Shown here piece by piece: positions 33,073 to 40,753 of a stretch of DNA of 64,000 bases. The stretch comes from Lewinella sp. W8. GTDB taxonomy: Bacteria; Bacteroidota; Bacteroidia; Chitinophagales; Saprospiraceae. Location of the stretch: positions 1 through 64,000 of the forward strand of contig NZ_SNAQ03000020.1 of NCBI RefSeq assembly GCF_004375085.3, in the 5' to 3' direction. The first letter of the stretch is position 1; the number at the start of each line of letters is the position of its first letter. Below the pieces are notes generated by a model that was given only the letters and a program-made list of their open reading frames with translations, was not told the DNA's origin and searched no databases. The position numbers and the translations under genes are program-made.

Positions 33073-34422
33073 ATGAAATTGGCTTCCACGAACAATACAA
33101 ATCGCCGTCGGGTACTCATCATTTCCTACTACTGGGTACCCAGTGGGGGAATTACCGTGCAGCGCATCCTGAAGTTCACCAAGTACCTGCGGGATTACGG
33201 CTGGGAACCCGTGATGTTCACGGCCAAAGGAGCCCATTACCCGAGCATTGACCACAGCAACGAGAAGGACGTTCCGGAAGGCCTGGAGGTCATCCGGCAA
33301 CCCATTTGGGAGCCCTACACGATCTACAAGAAATTCATGGGGAAACCCGCCGACGAAAACGTGAACAACGTCTTTATCGTCGACGAAAAGAAGAGCGACT
33401 GGCGGCACGAGCTGGCCGTTTGGGTGCGCAGCAATTTCTTCATCCCCGACGCAAGAGCGGGCTGGATCAGTGGCTCGGTGAAGTTCTTGGTGGACTACCT
33501 GAAAGATCATCCGGTAGACGCCATTTTCAGCAGTGGCCCGCCGCACACCAATAACCGAATCGCCACCCTGGTGAGTCAGAAAACCGGAATTCCCTGGTTG
33601 GCGAGTTTTCAGGACCCCTGGACACAGGTGGATTACTTCAAAACCCTCCCCCTCACCAGTTGGGGTCGGCGGAGGCACGAGCGATACGAGCAAGCGGTGT
33701 TCAAACAGGCGCGTAAAATTGTGATTGTGAGCCCCAGTTGGGCGAAGGATCTGGAGGCCATCGGGGCCGCGGAAGTTGGCGTCCTGACCAACGGCTTTGA
33801 TCCGGAAGATTTCGACGGTGTCTCCCGTCAGTTGGACGATTCCTTCACCATTACCCACGTGGGCGTCATGGGGCAGGACCGACACCCCCAAAATCTGTTC
33901 GCGGCGCTGTCGCTGCTGAAGGAAAGGATTCCGGGCTTCGCCGAACACTGCCGCCTGCAACTGTACGGCCAGGTGAGTTACCGGATCCGGGAAAGTATCG
34001 AGGCGCACGGACTGCAGGATCAGTTGGTAGACGGAGGGAACGTTCCGCGGGCCGAAGCCCTGCGGTTAGTGATGAACAGTCAGGTACTGCTCCTGCTCCT
34101 CAACCAGCAGGACAACGCGAAGGGGCGCATCCCGGGCAAATTGTTTGAGTACCTGGCCGCCGAGCGGCCAATTCTCTGCTTCGGGGAAACGGACAGTGAC
34201 GTTGCGGGTATCATACGGGAGACGGCCAGTGGTGAAACCCTGTCCTACGGTGCAACGGCCGAGGAGGTAGCTAACTCACTACGCCTTGCTTACGACCGCT
34301 TCGTGGCGGGGGAAGACTTCAGGCCAAATTTGAGTGCCGTCAACGCCTTCGCTTATCCCCGCCTCACCGAAAAACTGGCGGGGCTCTTGGATAGCATAAC
34401 GGAAAAAGAAACCAGCCAATGA
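33073..34422 (+). CDS. GT4-like glycosyltransferase
   Basis: 449 residues of GT-B shape. The N-terminal domain starts I-S-Y-Y-W-V-P-S-G-G-I-T-V-Q-R (about 14-28), the acceptor-side pattern of a Bacteroidota GT4 subgroup. The linker contains I-V-I-V-S-P-S-W and L-T-N-G-F-D-P-E-D-F. The C-terminal donor domain has K-L-F-E-Y-L-A-A-E-R-P-I-L-C-F (about 356-370). The sugar donated is unknown. Its TGA overlaps the rfbB ATG (ATGA). The 56.6-kb glycosyltransferase is of the same subgroup. Confidence 0.8.
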   Translation: MKLASTNNTNRRRVLIISYYWVPSGGITVQRILKFTKYLRDYGWEPVMFTAKGAHYPSIDHSNEKDVPEGLEVIRQPIWEPYTIYKKFMGKPADENVNNVFIVDEKKSDWRHELAVWVRSNFFIPDARAGWISGSVKFLVDYLKDHPVDAIFSSGPPHTNNRIATLVSQKTGIPWLASFQDPWTQVDYFKTLPLTSWGRRRHERYEQAVFKQARKIVIVSPSWAKDLEAIGAAEVGVLTNGFDPEDFDGVSRQLDDSFTITHVGVMGQDRHPQNLFAALSLLKERIPGFAEHCRLQLYGQVSYRIRESIEAHGLQDQLVDGGNVPRAEALRLVMNSQVLLLLLNQQDNAKGRIPGKLFEYLAAERPILCFGETDSDVAGIIRETASGETLSYGATAEEVANSLRLAYDRFVAGEDFRPNLSAVNAFAYPRLTEKLAGLLDSITEKETSQ

Positions 34423-35480
34423 GTGCGATTGAAAAGACAATTTTGGTAACCGGAGGAGCCGGTTTCATCGGCTCGCACCTTTTGCGGCACCTGGTGCGCA
34501 CCTACCCGCACTACAAGCTGATCAACCTGGACCTCCTGACCTACGCCGGGAACCTGGAAAACGTCCGGGACATTGAGGATGCGCCTAACTACAGTTTCCT
34601 CCGGGCCGACATTACCGATCTGGATGCCATGCGCTCCATCTTTGCGGTTTATCCCGTCGATACCGTCATTCACCTGGCGGCGGAGAGCCACGTAGACCGC
34701 AGCATTGATGACCCCCTGATTTTCGTGAAGACGAACCTCCTCGGGACGGCCACCCTGCTGCAGGCGGCGAAGGAAGCCTGGGATGGTAACATGGACGGTA
34801 AGCTGTTTTACCACGTCTCCACCGATGAGGTCTACGGCTCCCTGGGGGAGGACGGGCTCTTTACCGAAACCAGTCCCTATGACCCACGAAGCCCCTATTC
34901 GGCCTCCAAGGCGGGCAGCGACCAACTGGTGCGGGCCTGGGGCCATACTTACGGGCTGCCGGTGGTGCTGTCCAACTGCTCCAACAACTACGGACCGAAT
35001 CAATTTCCCGAGAAGCTGATCCCCCTGTTCATCAACAACATCCGCCACCGCAAGGCGCTGCCGGTATACGGTAAAGGGGAAAACGTACGGGACTGGCTCT
35101 ACGTAGAAGACCACGCCCGGGCCATTGACGTCATCCTGCACGAGGGGCAACTGGGGGAAACCTACAATATTGGCGGGCACAATGAATGGAAGAACATCGA
35201 TCTGGTCCGCCTGATGTGTCGACTCGTGGATGAGAAACTTGGTCGGGCGGAGGGTTCCGCCGAAGCGCTGATCACCTACGTTACGGACCGGGCCGGACAC
35301 GATATGCGGTACGCCATTGACGCCAGTAAGATTGAACGGGAGCTGGGCTGGAGGCCCAGCTTGCAGTTCGAGGAAGGCCTTAGCCGCACCATCGACTGGT
35401 ACCTGGAAAATGAAACCTGGTTGGATCACGTAACGAGCGGGGCCTACCAGGAGTATTACGATAAAATGTACGGTCAGTAG
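34419..35480 (+). CDS. rfbB: dTDP-glucose 4,6-dehydratase
   Basis: 353 residues. NAD loop G-G-A-G-F-I-G-S-H (about 11-19), the S-T-D-E-V-Y-G-S motif (about 132-139), and catalytic Y-S-A-S-K near 163-167. It makes dTDP-4-keto-6-deoxyglucose. The partner RmlA gene follows 97 nt later. RmlC and RmlD, which would complete dTDP-L-rhamnose, are not in the window, so the final sugar could be another 6-deoxyhexose or the missing genes may be elsewhere. Confidence 0.95.
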   Translation: MSAIEKTILVTGGAGFIGSHLLRHLVRTYPHYKLINLDLLTYAGNLENVRDIEDAPNYSFLRADITDLDAMRSIFAVYPVDTVIHLAAESHVDRSIDDPLIFVKTNLLGTATLLQAAKEAWDGNMDGKLFYHVSTDEVYGSLGEDGLFTETSPYDPRSPYSASKAGSDQLVRAWGHTYGLPVVLSNCSNNYGPNQFPEKLIPLFINNIRHRKALPVYGKGENVRDWLYVEDHARAIDVILHEGQLGETYNIGGHNEWKNIDLVRLMCRLVDEKLGRAEGSAEALITYVTDRAGHDMRYAIDASKIERELGWRPSLQFEEGLSRTIDWYLENETWLDHVTSGAYQEYYDKMYGQ

Positions 35481-35526
35481 TGTTGATGGAGGGGCAACCA
35501 ATACCTGCGGCTGGTCTGAAGAATAC

Positions 35527-35549
35527 TTTGCATCCTGCGCTCCGTCGCC
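35527..35549 (+). repeat. CACCTGC-family repeat, variant core
   Basis: The block carries ATCCTGCGCTCCGTCGCC, with one changed core base relative to the copy at 3247-3268, in the 97-nt gap between rfbB and rfbA. Confidence 0.55.
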
Positions 35550-35577
35550 CTGAGGTGCTCACGAGAATCCAAGAACG

Positions 35578-36438
35578 ATGAAAGGAATTATCCTCGCCGG
35601 AGGAAGTGGCACGCGGCTGTATCCGATCACCAAGGGGGTCTGTAAACAACTGATGCCGGTCTACGACAAGCCGATGATCTATTATCCGCTGTCGATCTTG
35701 TTGCTGGCGGGCATCCGGGAGGTATTGATCATCACCACCCCGGAAGACCAGCAGGCTTTCCGGAACCTACTGGGTGACGGGCAGGAACTCGGTTGCCGTT
35801 TTGAATATGCCGTGCAGGAAGTACCCAATGGCCTGGCGCAGGCTTTCGTCATCGGCGAAAAATTCGTTGATGGAGGCCCGGCGGCCCTCATCCTGGGTGA
35901 CAATATTTTCTACGGAGCGGGATTATCCCAGCTCCTGCAGGAAAGCGCCCGCCTGAAGCGTGGAGCACGGGTCTTTGCCTATCAGGTACACGATCCCGAG
36001 CGCTACGGGGTGGTCGAATTTGACGAACACAAACGGGCGGTTTCCATCGAGGAAAAGCCCAAAGCGCCGAGGTCCCGCTACGCCGTGCCGGGACTGTATT
36101 TCTACGATGAACGCGTGACGGAAATCGCCAAAAATATCCAGCCCAGCACCCGGGGCGAGTACGAGATTACCGACGTAAACCGGGTTTACCTGGAGATGGG
36201 AGAGCTCGAAGTTGGCGTGATGCAGCGGGGAACGGCCTGGCTGGACACCGGAACCTTTGAGAGCCTGCACGATGCCGCCGAGTTCGTGCGGGTGATTGAA
36301 AAGCGGCAGGACTTTAAAGTCGGCTGCATCGAAGAAGTAGCCTGGCGGATGGGCTACATTGATGACGAGCAATTGCGCAAAATCGCCGAACCCCTGAAGA
36401 AGAGTGGATACGGGCAGTATCTCGAAGGATTGATTTAG
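35578..36438 (+). CDS. rfbA: Glucose-1-phosphate thymidylyltransferase
   Basis: 286 residues. The N-terminal nucleotidyltransferase loop [11 protein letters not shown] is at 8-18, followed by [11 protein letters not shown]. Later motifs are L-G-D-N-I-F-Y-G (about 108-115) and E-E-K-P (about 159-162). It joins glucose-1-phosphate and dTTP to make dTDP-glucose, the RmlB substrate. Length and motifs are standard for the short RmlA class. Confidence 0.95.
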   Translation: MKGIILAGGSGTRLYPITKGVCKQLMPVYDKPMIYYPLSILLLAGIREVLIITTPEDQQAFRNLLGDGQELGCRFEYAVQEVPNGLAQAFVIGEKFVDGGPAALILGDNIFYGAGLSQLLQESARLKRGARVFAYQVHDPERYGVVEFDEHKRAVSIEEKPKAPRSRYAVPGLYFYDERVTEIAKNIQPSTRGEYEITDVNRVYLEMGELEVGVMQRGTAWLDTGTFESLHDAAEFVRVIEKRQDFKVGCIEEVAWRMGYIDDEQLRKIAEPLKKSGYGQYLEGLI

Positions 36439-36463
36439 GTTCGGAGAGAAGGAAGCATTAGCA

Positions 36464-38227
36464 GTGATTAAATACTTCAAATTCTTTTACGGCTATCTGG
36501 GCAACGCGGTTTTCGTGGTGCTCCTGGCCAGTCTGTTCGTGGCCCTGCTGGACGGCGTGGGGCTGACGATGTTTCTGCCCCTGCTACAGTCGGTGGACAG
36601 CGGTGAAGGAGGGCAGGATTTGGGGAATCTGGTGATCATTATTGAATGGTTGCAGTCGGCCGGTCTGACGCTGTCCATCACGAATGTACTGGCCCTGATT
36701 TTTGTGTTCTTCACGCTGAAGGGAATCGCCCGATTCATTGCCGATCGTTACCGGGTGGTCCTGCAGCAGCGCTTCGCCAACCGGATGCGGCTTACCAACA
36801 TGCGGTTGCTGGCCGGATACGATTACCAGGCCTTTACCGGAGCGGATTCTGGCCGGATCCAGAATACCCTCAGTGGGGAGGTGCTACGGGTAATGAAATC
36901 CTTCCGGAATTACTTTTTAGCGCTGCAGCACGGTATCATGCTGGTCGTTTACGTCGCGCTGGCCTTCATCGCCAACCCTCGCTTTGCGGTCATGGTAGCC
37001 CTGGGGGGATTGCTCTCCAACTTCATTTTCAGCCGGATTTACCGGGTGACCAAAAAGGCATCCGCTCAGATTACCCGGGATACGCACAGTTTTCAGGGTT
37101 TTCTCATCCAGAGCGTAAGCAGTTTTAAGTACCTCAAGGCCACCAACCTGATCAGCACCTACAAGGAGAAGGTTGATCAATCGGTACGGGACATTGAAAG
37201 CCAGAATAAACGGGTGGGCACGATGAATGCCCTAACCACGGCCATTCGGGAACCACTGGTCATGCTGATCATCGTGGTGGTTATTCTGGTGCAGGTGAAC
37301 GTGTTTGGCGGCGGCATCGGGGCCGTGGTGCTGAGCCTACTCCTGCTCTACCGGGGCCTGAACTCCCTGAATGGTCTGCAGAGTAGCTACAACCTTTTCC
37401 TGGAGGGCATCGGGGCAATCGATAACATGGATGCCTTCACCCAGGAATTGAAGGCCCAACAGGAGCGTAGTGGGCGGGTCGCTTATCCGGGCCTGTCGGA
37501 GGACATCAGGGTGCAAAATTTAAGTTACGACTACGGAAAACCCCTACTGCAGCATCTTTCCTTCACGCTGAAGAAGAACGAAACGCTGGGAATTGTGGGG
37601 GAAAGCGGAACGGGGAAAACGACCCTGGTCAATATCCTTTGTGGCTTGCTTAAAGTCCCGGAGGACACCGTACTGGTGGACGGAGAGGACCTGAACCAGT
37701 ATGACGTCGTCACCTACCGGGATCAGATTGGCTACGTCACACAAGAAGCCCACGTGTTCAGCGACACGGTATTCAATAACGTGACCTTTTGGGAGGCCAA
37801 TACGCCCGAAAATCGTGACCGCGTGCAACGGGCCCTGACGCTGGCGCACGCCTGGTCCTTCGTGGAGGAAATGACCGACGGCATGGACACCGTCATTGGT
37901 ATCAACGGGGTGACCCTCAGCGGCGGGCAGCGGCAACGCATCAGCATTGCCCGGGAACTCTACCGTAACGTGGAATTATTGATTCTGGACGAAGCGACTT
38001 CCGCACTGGATTCTCAGAGCGAGCAACTCATTCAGGAAAATATCGAGAGCCTGTCGGGGAAGTACACCATGCTGATCATCGCCCACCGGCTGTCGACCAT
38101 CCGCAAGGCGGATAAAGTCCTGCACCTCCTCGGTGATGGTGCCTACGAAATTGGAACCTTTGACGAACTGCGGGAGCGATCTCCGGAGTTTCGGACCATG
38201 GTGGATTTACAGTCCATTGAACGATAA
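36464..38227 (+). CDS. ABC transporter with fused membrane and ATPase domains (MsbA/PglK-like)
   Basis: 587 residues from a GTG start. An N-terminal six-helix exporter domain (about 1-330) is fused to a nucleotide-binding domain with Walker A G-E-S-G-T-G-K-T-T (379-387), signature L-S-G-G-Q-R-Q-R, Walker B L-L-I-L-D-E-A-T-S-A-L-D and a final H-loop (I-A-H-R-L-S-T). Homodimers of this type flip lipid-linked sugars (PglK, MsbA) or export peptides. No Wzx-type flippase is present in the window. With a PglA-like transferase at 55.5 kb, a PglK-like role in flipping the lipid-linked repeat unit is a reasonable inference. Confidence 0.88.
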   Translation: MIKYFKFFYGYLGNAVFVVLLASLFVALLDGVGLTMFLPLLQSVDSGEGGQDLGNLVIIIEWLQSAGLTLSITNVLALIFVFFTLKGIARFIADRYRVVLQQRFANRMRLTNMRLLAGYDYQAFTGADSGRIQNTLSGEVLRVMKSFRNYFLALQHGIMLVVYVALAFIANPRFAVMVALGGLLSNFIFSRIYRVTKKASAQITRDTHSFQGFLIQSVSSFKYLKATNLISTYKEKVDQSVRDIESQNKRVGTMNALTTAIREPLVMLIIVVVILVQVNVFGGGIGAVVLSLLLLYRGLNSLNGLQSSYNLFLEGIGAIDNMDAFTQELKAQQERSGRVAYPGLSEDIRVQNLSYDYGKPLLQHLSFTLKKNETLGIVGESGTGKTTLVNILCGLLKVPEDTVLVDGEDLNQYDVVTYRDQIGYVTQEAHVFSDTVFNNVTFWEANTPENRDRVQRALTLAHAWSFVEEMTDGMDTVIGINGVTLSGGQRQRISIARELYRNVELLILDEATSALDSQSEQLIQENIESLSGKYTMLIIAHRLSTIRKADKVLHLLGDGAYEIGTFDELRERSPEFRTMVDLQSIER

Positions 38228-38234
38228 ATTGTAA

Positions 38235-39185
38235 ATGAAGAACGTACTCATTACCGGTGCCGCCGGTTTTCTCGGCTCCCATCTCTCGGATCGTTTCATC
38301 GCGGAAGGCTACCGGGTGATCGGGATGGACAACCTCATTACCGGCTCGATGGACAACATCGCCCACCTGATGCCGCGTAAGGAATTTGTCTTTCACCACC
38401 ACGACGTGAGTAATTACGTACACGTGGCCGGCCCCCTGGATTACATCCTGCACTTTGCTTCGCCGGCCAGTCCGATCGACTACCTGAAAATGCCCATCCA
38501 GACGCTGAAGGTGGGTAGTCTGGGAACGCACAACCTCCTGGGCCTGGCCAAGGCAAAGGGGGCCCGGATGTTGATCGCCTCCACCAGTGAGGTTTACGGC
38601 GATCCGCTGGTGCACCCCCAGACGGAGGATTACTGGGGGAACGTCAACCCCGTCGGTCCGCGGGGAGTCTACGACGAAGCCAAACGGTTTCAGGAGGCGA
38701 TGACCATGGCCTACCACACCTACCACGGACTGGAAACCCGGATCGTTCGCATCTTCAATACCTACGGCCCCCGGATGCGGATCAACGACGGCCGGGTATT
38801 GCCGGCCTTCATCAGTCAGGCCATCCGTGGGGAGGGCCTGACGGTCTTCGGCGACGGTAGCCAGACCCGGTCTTTCTGCTACGTGGACGATCTGGTGGAG
38901 GGGATTTATCGCCTGCTGATGAGTGATTATGCGCAGCCGGTCAACATTGGAAACACCGACGAAATCAGCATCATCGATTTCGCGAAGGAGGTACTGGAAC
39001 TGGTCGGTAACCCCGACGCCCACCTTGACCAGCGACCGCTGCCGAAGGATGATCCCAAGGTGCGTCGGCCCGACATCAGTCTGGCCAGAAAAGTACTCGA
39101 CTGGGAGCCGAAGATCAGCCGGGCGGAAGGCCTGAAACGGACCCTGCCGTACTTCCTCGAGGCCGTCCGGAAAAACGCCGGGTAA
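38235..39185 (+). CDS. UDP-glucuronate decarboxylase (UDP-xylose synthase)
   Basis: 316 residues, SDR fold. [10 protein letters not shown] is at 8-17 and D-N-L-I-T-G near 35-40. The block [11 protein letters not shown] (about 73-83) and S-T-S-E-V-Y-G-D-P, followed by [14 protein letters not shown] (about 138-151), are specific to UXS enzymes. It decarboxylates UDP-glucuronate to UDP-xylose, so xylose or a derivative is likely in the polymer. It shares its substrate with the CapI-like epimerase. Confidence 0.92.
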   Translation: MKNVLITGAAGFLGSHLSDRFIAEGYRVIGMDNLITGSMDNIAHLMPRKEFVFHHHDVSNYVHVAGPLDYILHFASPASPIDYLKMPIQTLKVGSLGTHNLLGLAKAKGARMLIASTSEVYGDPLVHPQTEDYWGNVNPVGPRGVYDEAKRFQEAMTMAYHTYHGLETRIVRIFNTYGPRMRINDGRVLPAFISQAIRGEGLTVFGDGSQTRSFCYVDDLVEGIYRLLMSDYAQPVNIGNTDEISIIDFAKEVLELVGNPDAHLDQRPLPKDDPKVRRPDISLARKVLDWEPKISRAEGLKRTLPYFLEAVRKNAG

Positions 39186-39207
39186 CGACTCCGAGCACAA
39201 GATTTCC

Positions 39208-39215
39208 TACTTTTG
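39208..39215 (+). promoter_or_regulatory. Internal promoter before the nucleotide-sugar dehydrogenase
   Basis: TACTTTTG, an exact TAnnTTTG match, 25 nt before the ATG at 39241. It may give extra expression inside the long operon. Confidence 0.55.
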
Positions 39216-39240
39216 CAGTCTATCCCAAGAACAGTTTAAT

Positions 39241-40581
39241 ATGAAATCCCTAAACGGTAGTAGCCACCGGATTGCTCCCGAGACCCTGTTGGGGGAACTG
39301 CGGGCCAAAGAGCGCGCCATTTCGGTCATTGGCCTCGGATACGTTGGCCTGCCATTGGCGCTGGAGCTGGCCAAAAAATTCCGGGTGATTGGTTTTGACA
39401 TCAGCGAGCCCCGGGTGGAGATGATGAAGCGGGGGGAGGACCCCAGCGAGGAACTTGCCCCCGAGAACTTTGCCGCTCGGGATATTCACTTCACCTGCGA
39501 CCCCGCCGAACTCCAAAATGCTTCCTTTCACATCGTGGCGGTCCCTACGCCGGTAGACGCCAGCCGCACGCCCAATCTGACGCCGCTGCTGAGCGCCACG
39601 GCTTCCGTTGGTCGGGCCCTGTCTCCCGGTGACGTTGCCGTCTTTGAATCGACGGTCTATCCGGGCTGTACGGAAGAAGATTGTGTGCCCATCCTGGAAC
39701 GCGAAAGTGGCCTGACGTTCGGACAGGACTTCTCGGTGGGCTACTCGCCGGAACGGATCAACCCGGGCGATAAGGAGCATACGATCGACAAAATTCTGAA
39801 GATTGTTAGCGGAAGCGACGAAGAGACCTTAGAGGTCGTTGCCGGCGTTTACGGCGATATCATCACCGCCGGCATTTACCGGGCTAAGTCCATCAAGGTG
39901 GCCGAAGCGGCCAAGGTGATCGAAAACAGCCAGCGGGACGTCAACATCAGTTTTGTCAACGAGCTCAGCATCATCTTCAGCAAAATGGGCATCGACACCC
40001 AGGACGTGCTGGAGGCCGCGGGAACCAAGTGGAACTTCCTGCCCTTTCGCCCCGGATTGGTCGGCGGGCACTGCATCAGCGTGGACCCCTACTACCTGCT
40101 GCACAAAAGTGTGAAGATTGGCTACGACCCAATCGTCATCGCCAGTGGACGCAGAATCAACGATAAAATGCCGGCCTTCATCGCCAAGGAGTTGATCCAA
40201 AGCTTACTGCAGGCCGATAAAAATCCACGGGACTGTAAGGTGCTGACGATGGGGGTGACCTTTAAGGAAAACGTCGCCGATATCCGGAATTCCAAGGTGA
40301 TTGACGTCGTGCGGGAACTGATGGATTTTGGAGTAAACGTCCACCTGTACGACCCCCACGCCAACCCGAATCAGGTGGCGCGGGAATACGGACTGACTAT
40401 GGCGGAATCCGTCGGTAAAGATTATGATGCGATTATCGTGGCGGTTGCCCACGATGACTTGCGGGCCCTTTCGCTGGAATACTTCCGGGGAATTTCCCGG
40501 GATAAGCTCATTTTATTCGATCTTAAGGCAATCTACGATCGCAAGGAAGCGGAAGAAGATGAAGTGATCTGGCGCCTGTAG
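39241..40581 (+). CDS. Nucleotide-sugar dehydrogenase (WbpO/TviB-like)
   Basis: 446 residues. The NAD-binding loop is G-L-G-Y-V-G-L-P-L-A-L-E (about 31-42). The catalytic region is G-L-V-G-G-H-C-I-S-V-D-P-Y-Y-L-L (about 273-288) with the nucleophilic Cys279. The family oxidises UDP-HexNAc or UDP-hexose at C6; the G-H-C-I-x-V-D-P-Y-Y form points to UDP-N-acetylhexosamine rather than UDP-glucose. Together with the WbpP-like epimerase at 54.3 kb it would make UDP-N-acetylgalactosaminuronate, as in Vi antigen. Confidence 0.88.
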   Translation: MKSLNGSSHRIAPETLLGELRAKERAISVIGLGYVGLPLALELAKKFRVIGFDISEPRVEMMKRGEDPSEELAPENFAARDIHFTCDPAELQNASFHIVAVPTPVDASRTPNLTPLLSATASVGRALSPGDVAVFESTVYPGCTEEDCVPILERESGLTFGQDFSVGYSPERINPGDKEHTIDKILKIVSGSDEETLEVVAGVYGDIITAGIYRAKSIKVAEAAKVIENSQRDVNISFVNELSIIFSKMGIDTQDVLEAAGTKWNFLPFRPGLVGGHCISVDPYYLLHKSVKIGYDPIVIASGRRINDKMPAFIAKELIQSLLQADKNPRDCKVLTMGVTFKENVADIRNSKVIDVVRELMDFGVNVHLYDPHANPNQVAREYGLTMAESVGKDYDAIIVAVAHDDLRALSLEYFRGISRDKLILFDLKAIYDRKEAEEDEVIWRL

Positions 40582-40700
40582 CGCTCTTCGGAGGCGTCTG
40601 CGCGCAGCGCAGCTCCTCCGAGGTGTCGTGGGTCAGCATCATGAAACAATATGCTTAGGATCAACAAAGTCTATCCCCACCGACACCTCGGAGCAGCAAC
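40581..40700 (+). repeat. CTCCGAGGTGTCG inverted-repeat element, copy A
   Basis: CTCCGAGGTGTCG at 40616-40628 and its inverse at 40681-40693 form a long hairpin whose arms extend a few more bases with a 1-nt slip. A smaller stem (CTTCGGAGG near 40585-40593 against CCTCCGAGG) precedes it. The right arm, read in reverse, shares the 17-nt word GCTGCTCCGAGGTGTCG with 55408-55424. It lies directly before the Wza-like gene. Confidence 0.7.
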
Positions 40701-40753
40701 CTCCCGGCTAGGCCGGTCGGAGACGGCTACGAGGAGCGGTAAAAAATTATGAT

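Noticed and set aside
32749-34008. 419-codon minus-strand open frame opposite the epimerase and GT4 genes
   Set aside because: It crosses two well-supported plus-strand genes and has no recognisable motif.
38076-39200. 374-codon minus-strand open frame opposite the UDP-xylose synthase gene
   Set aside because: Shadow frame caused by high GC; the plus strand has all UXS motifs.
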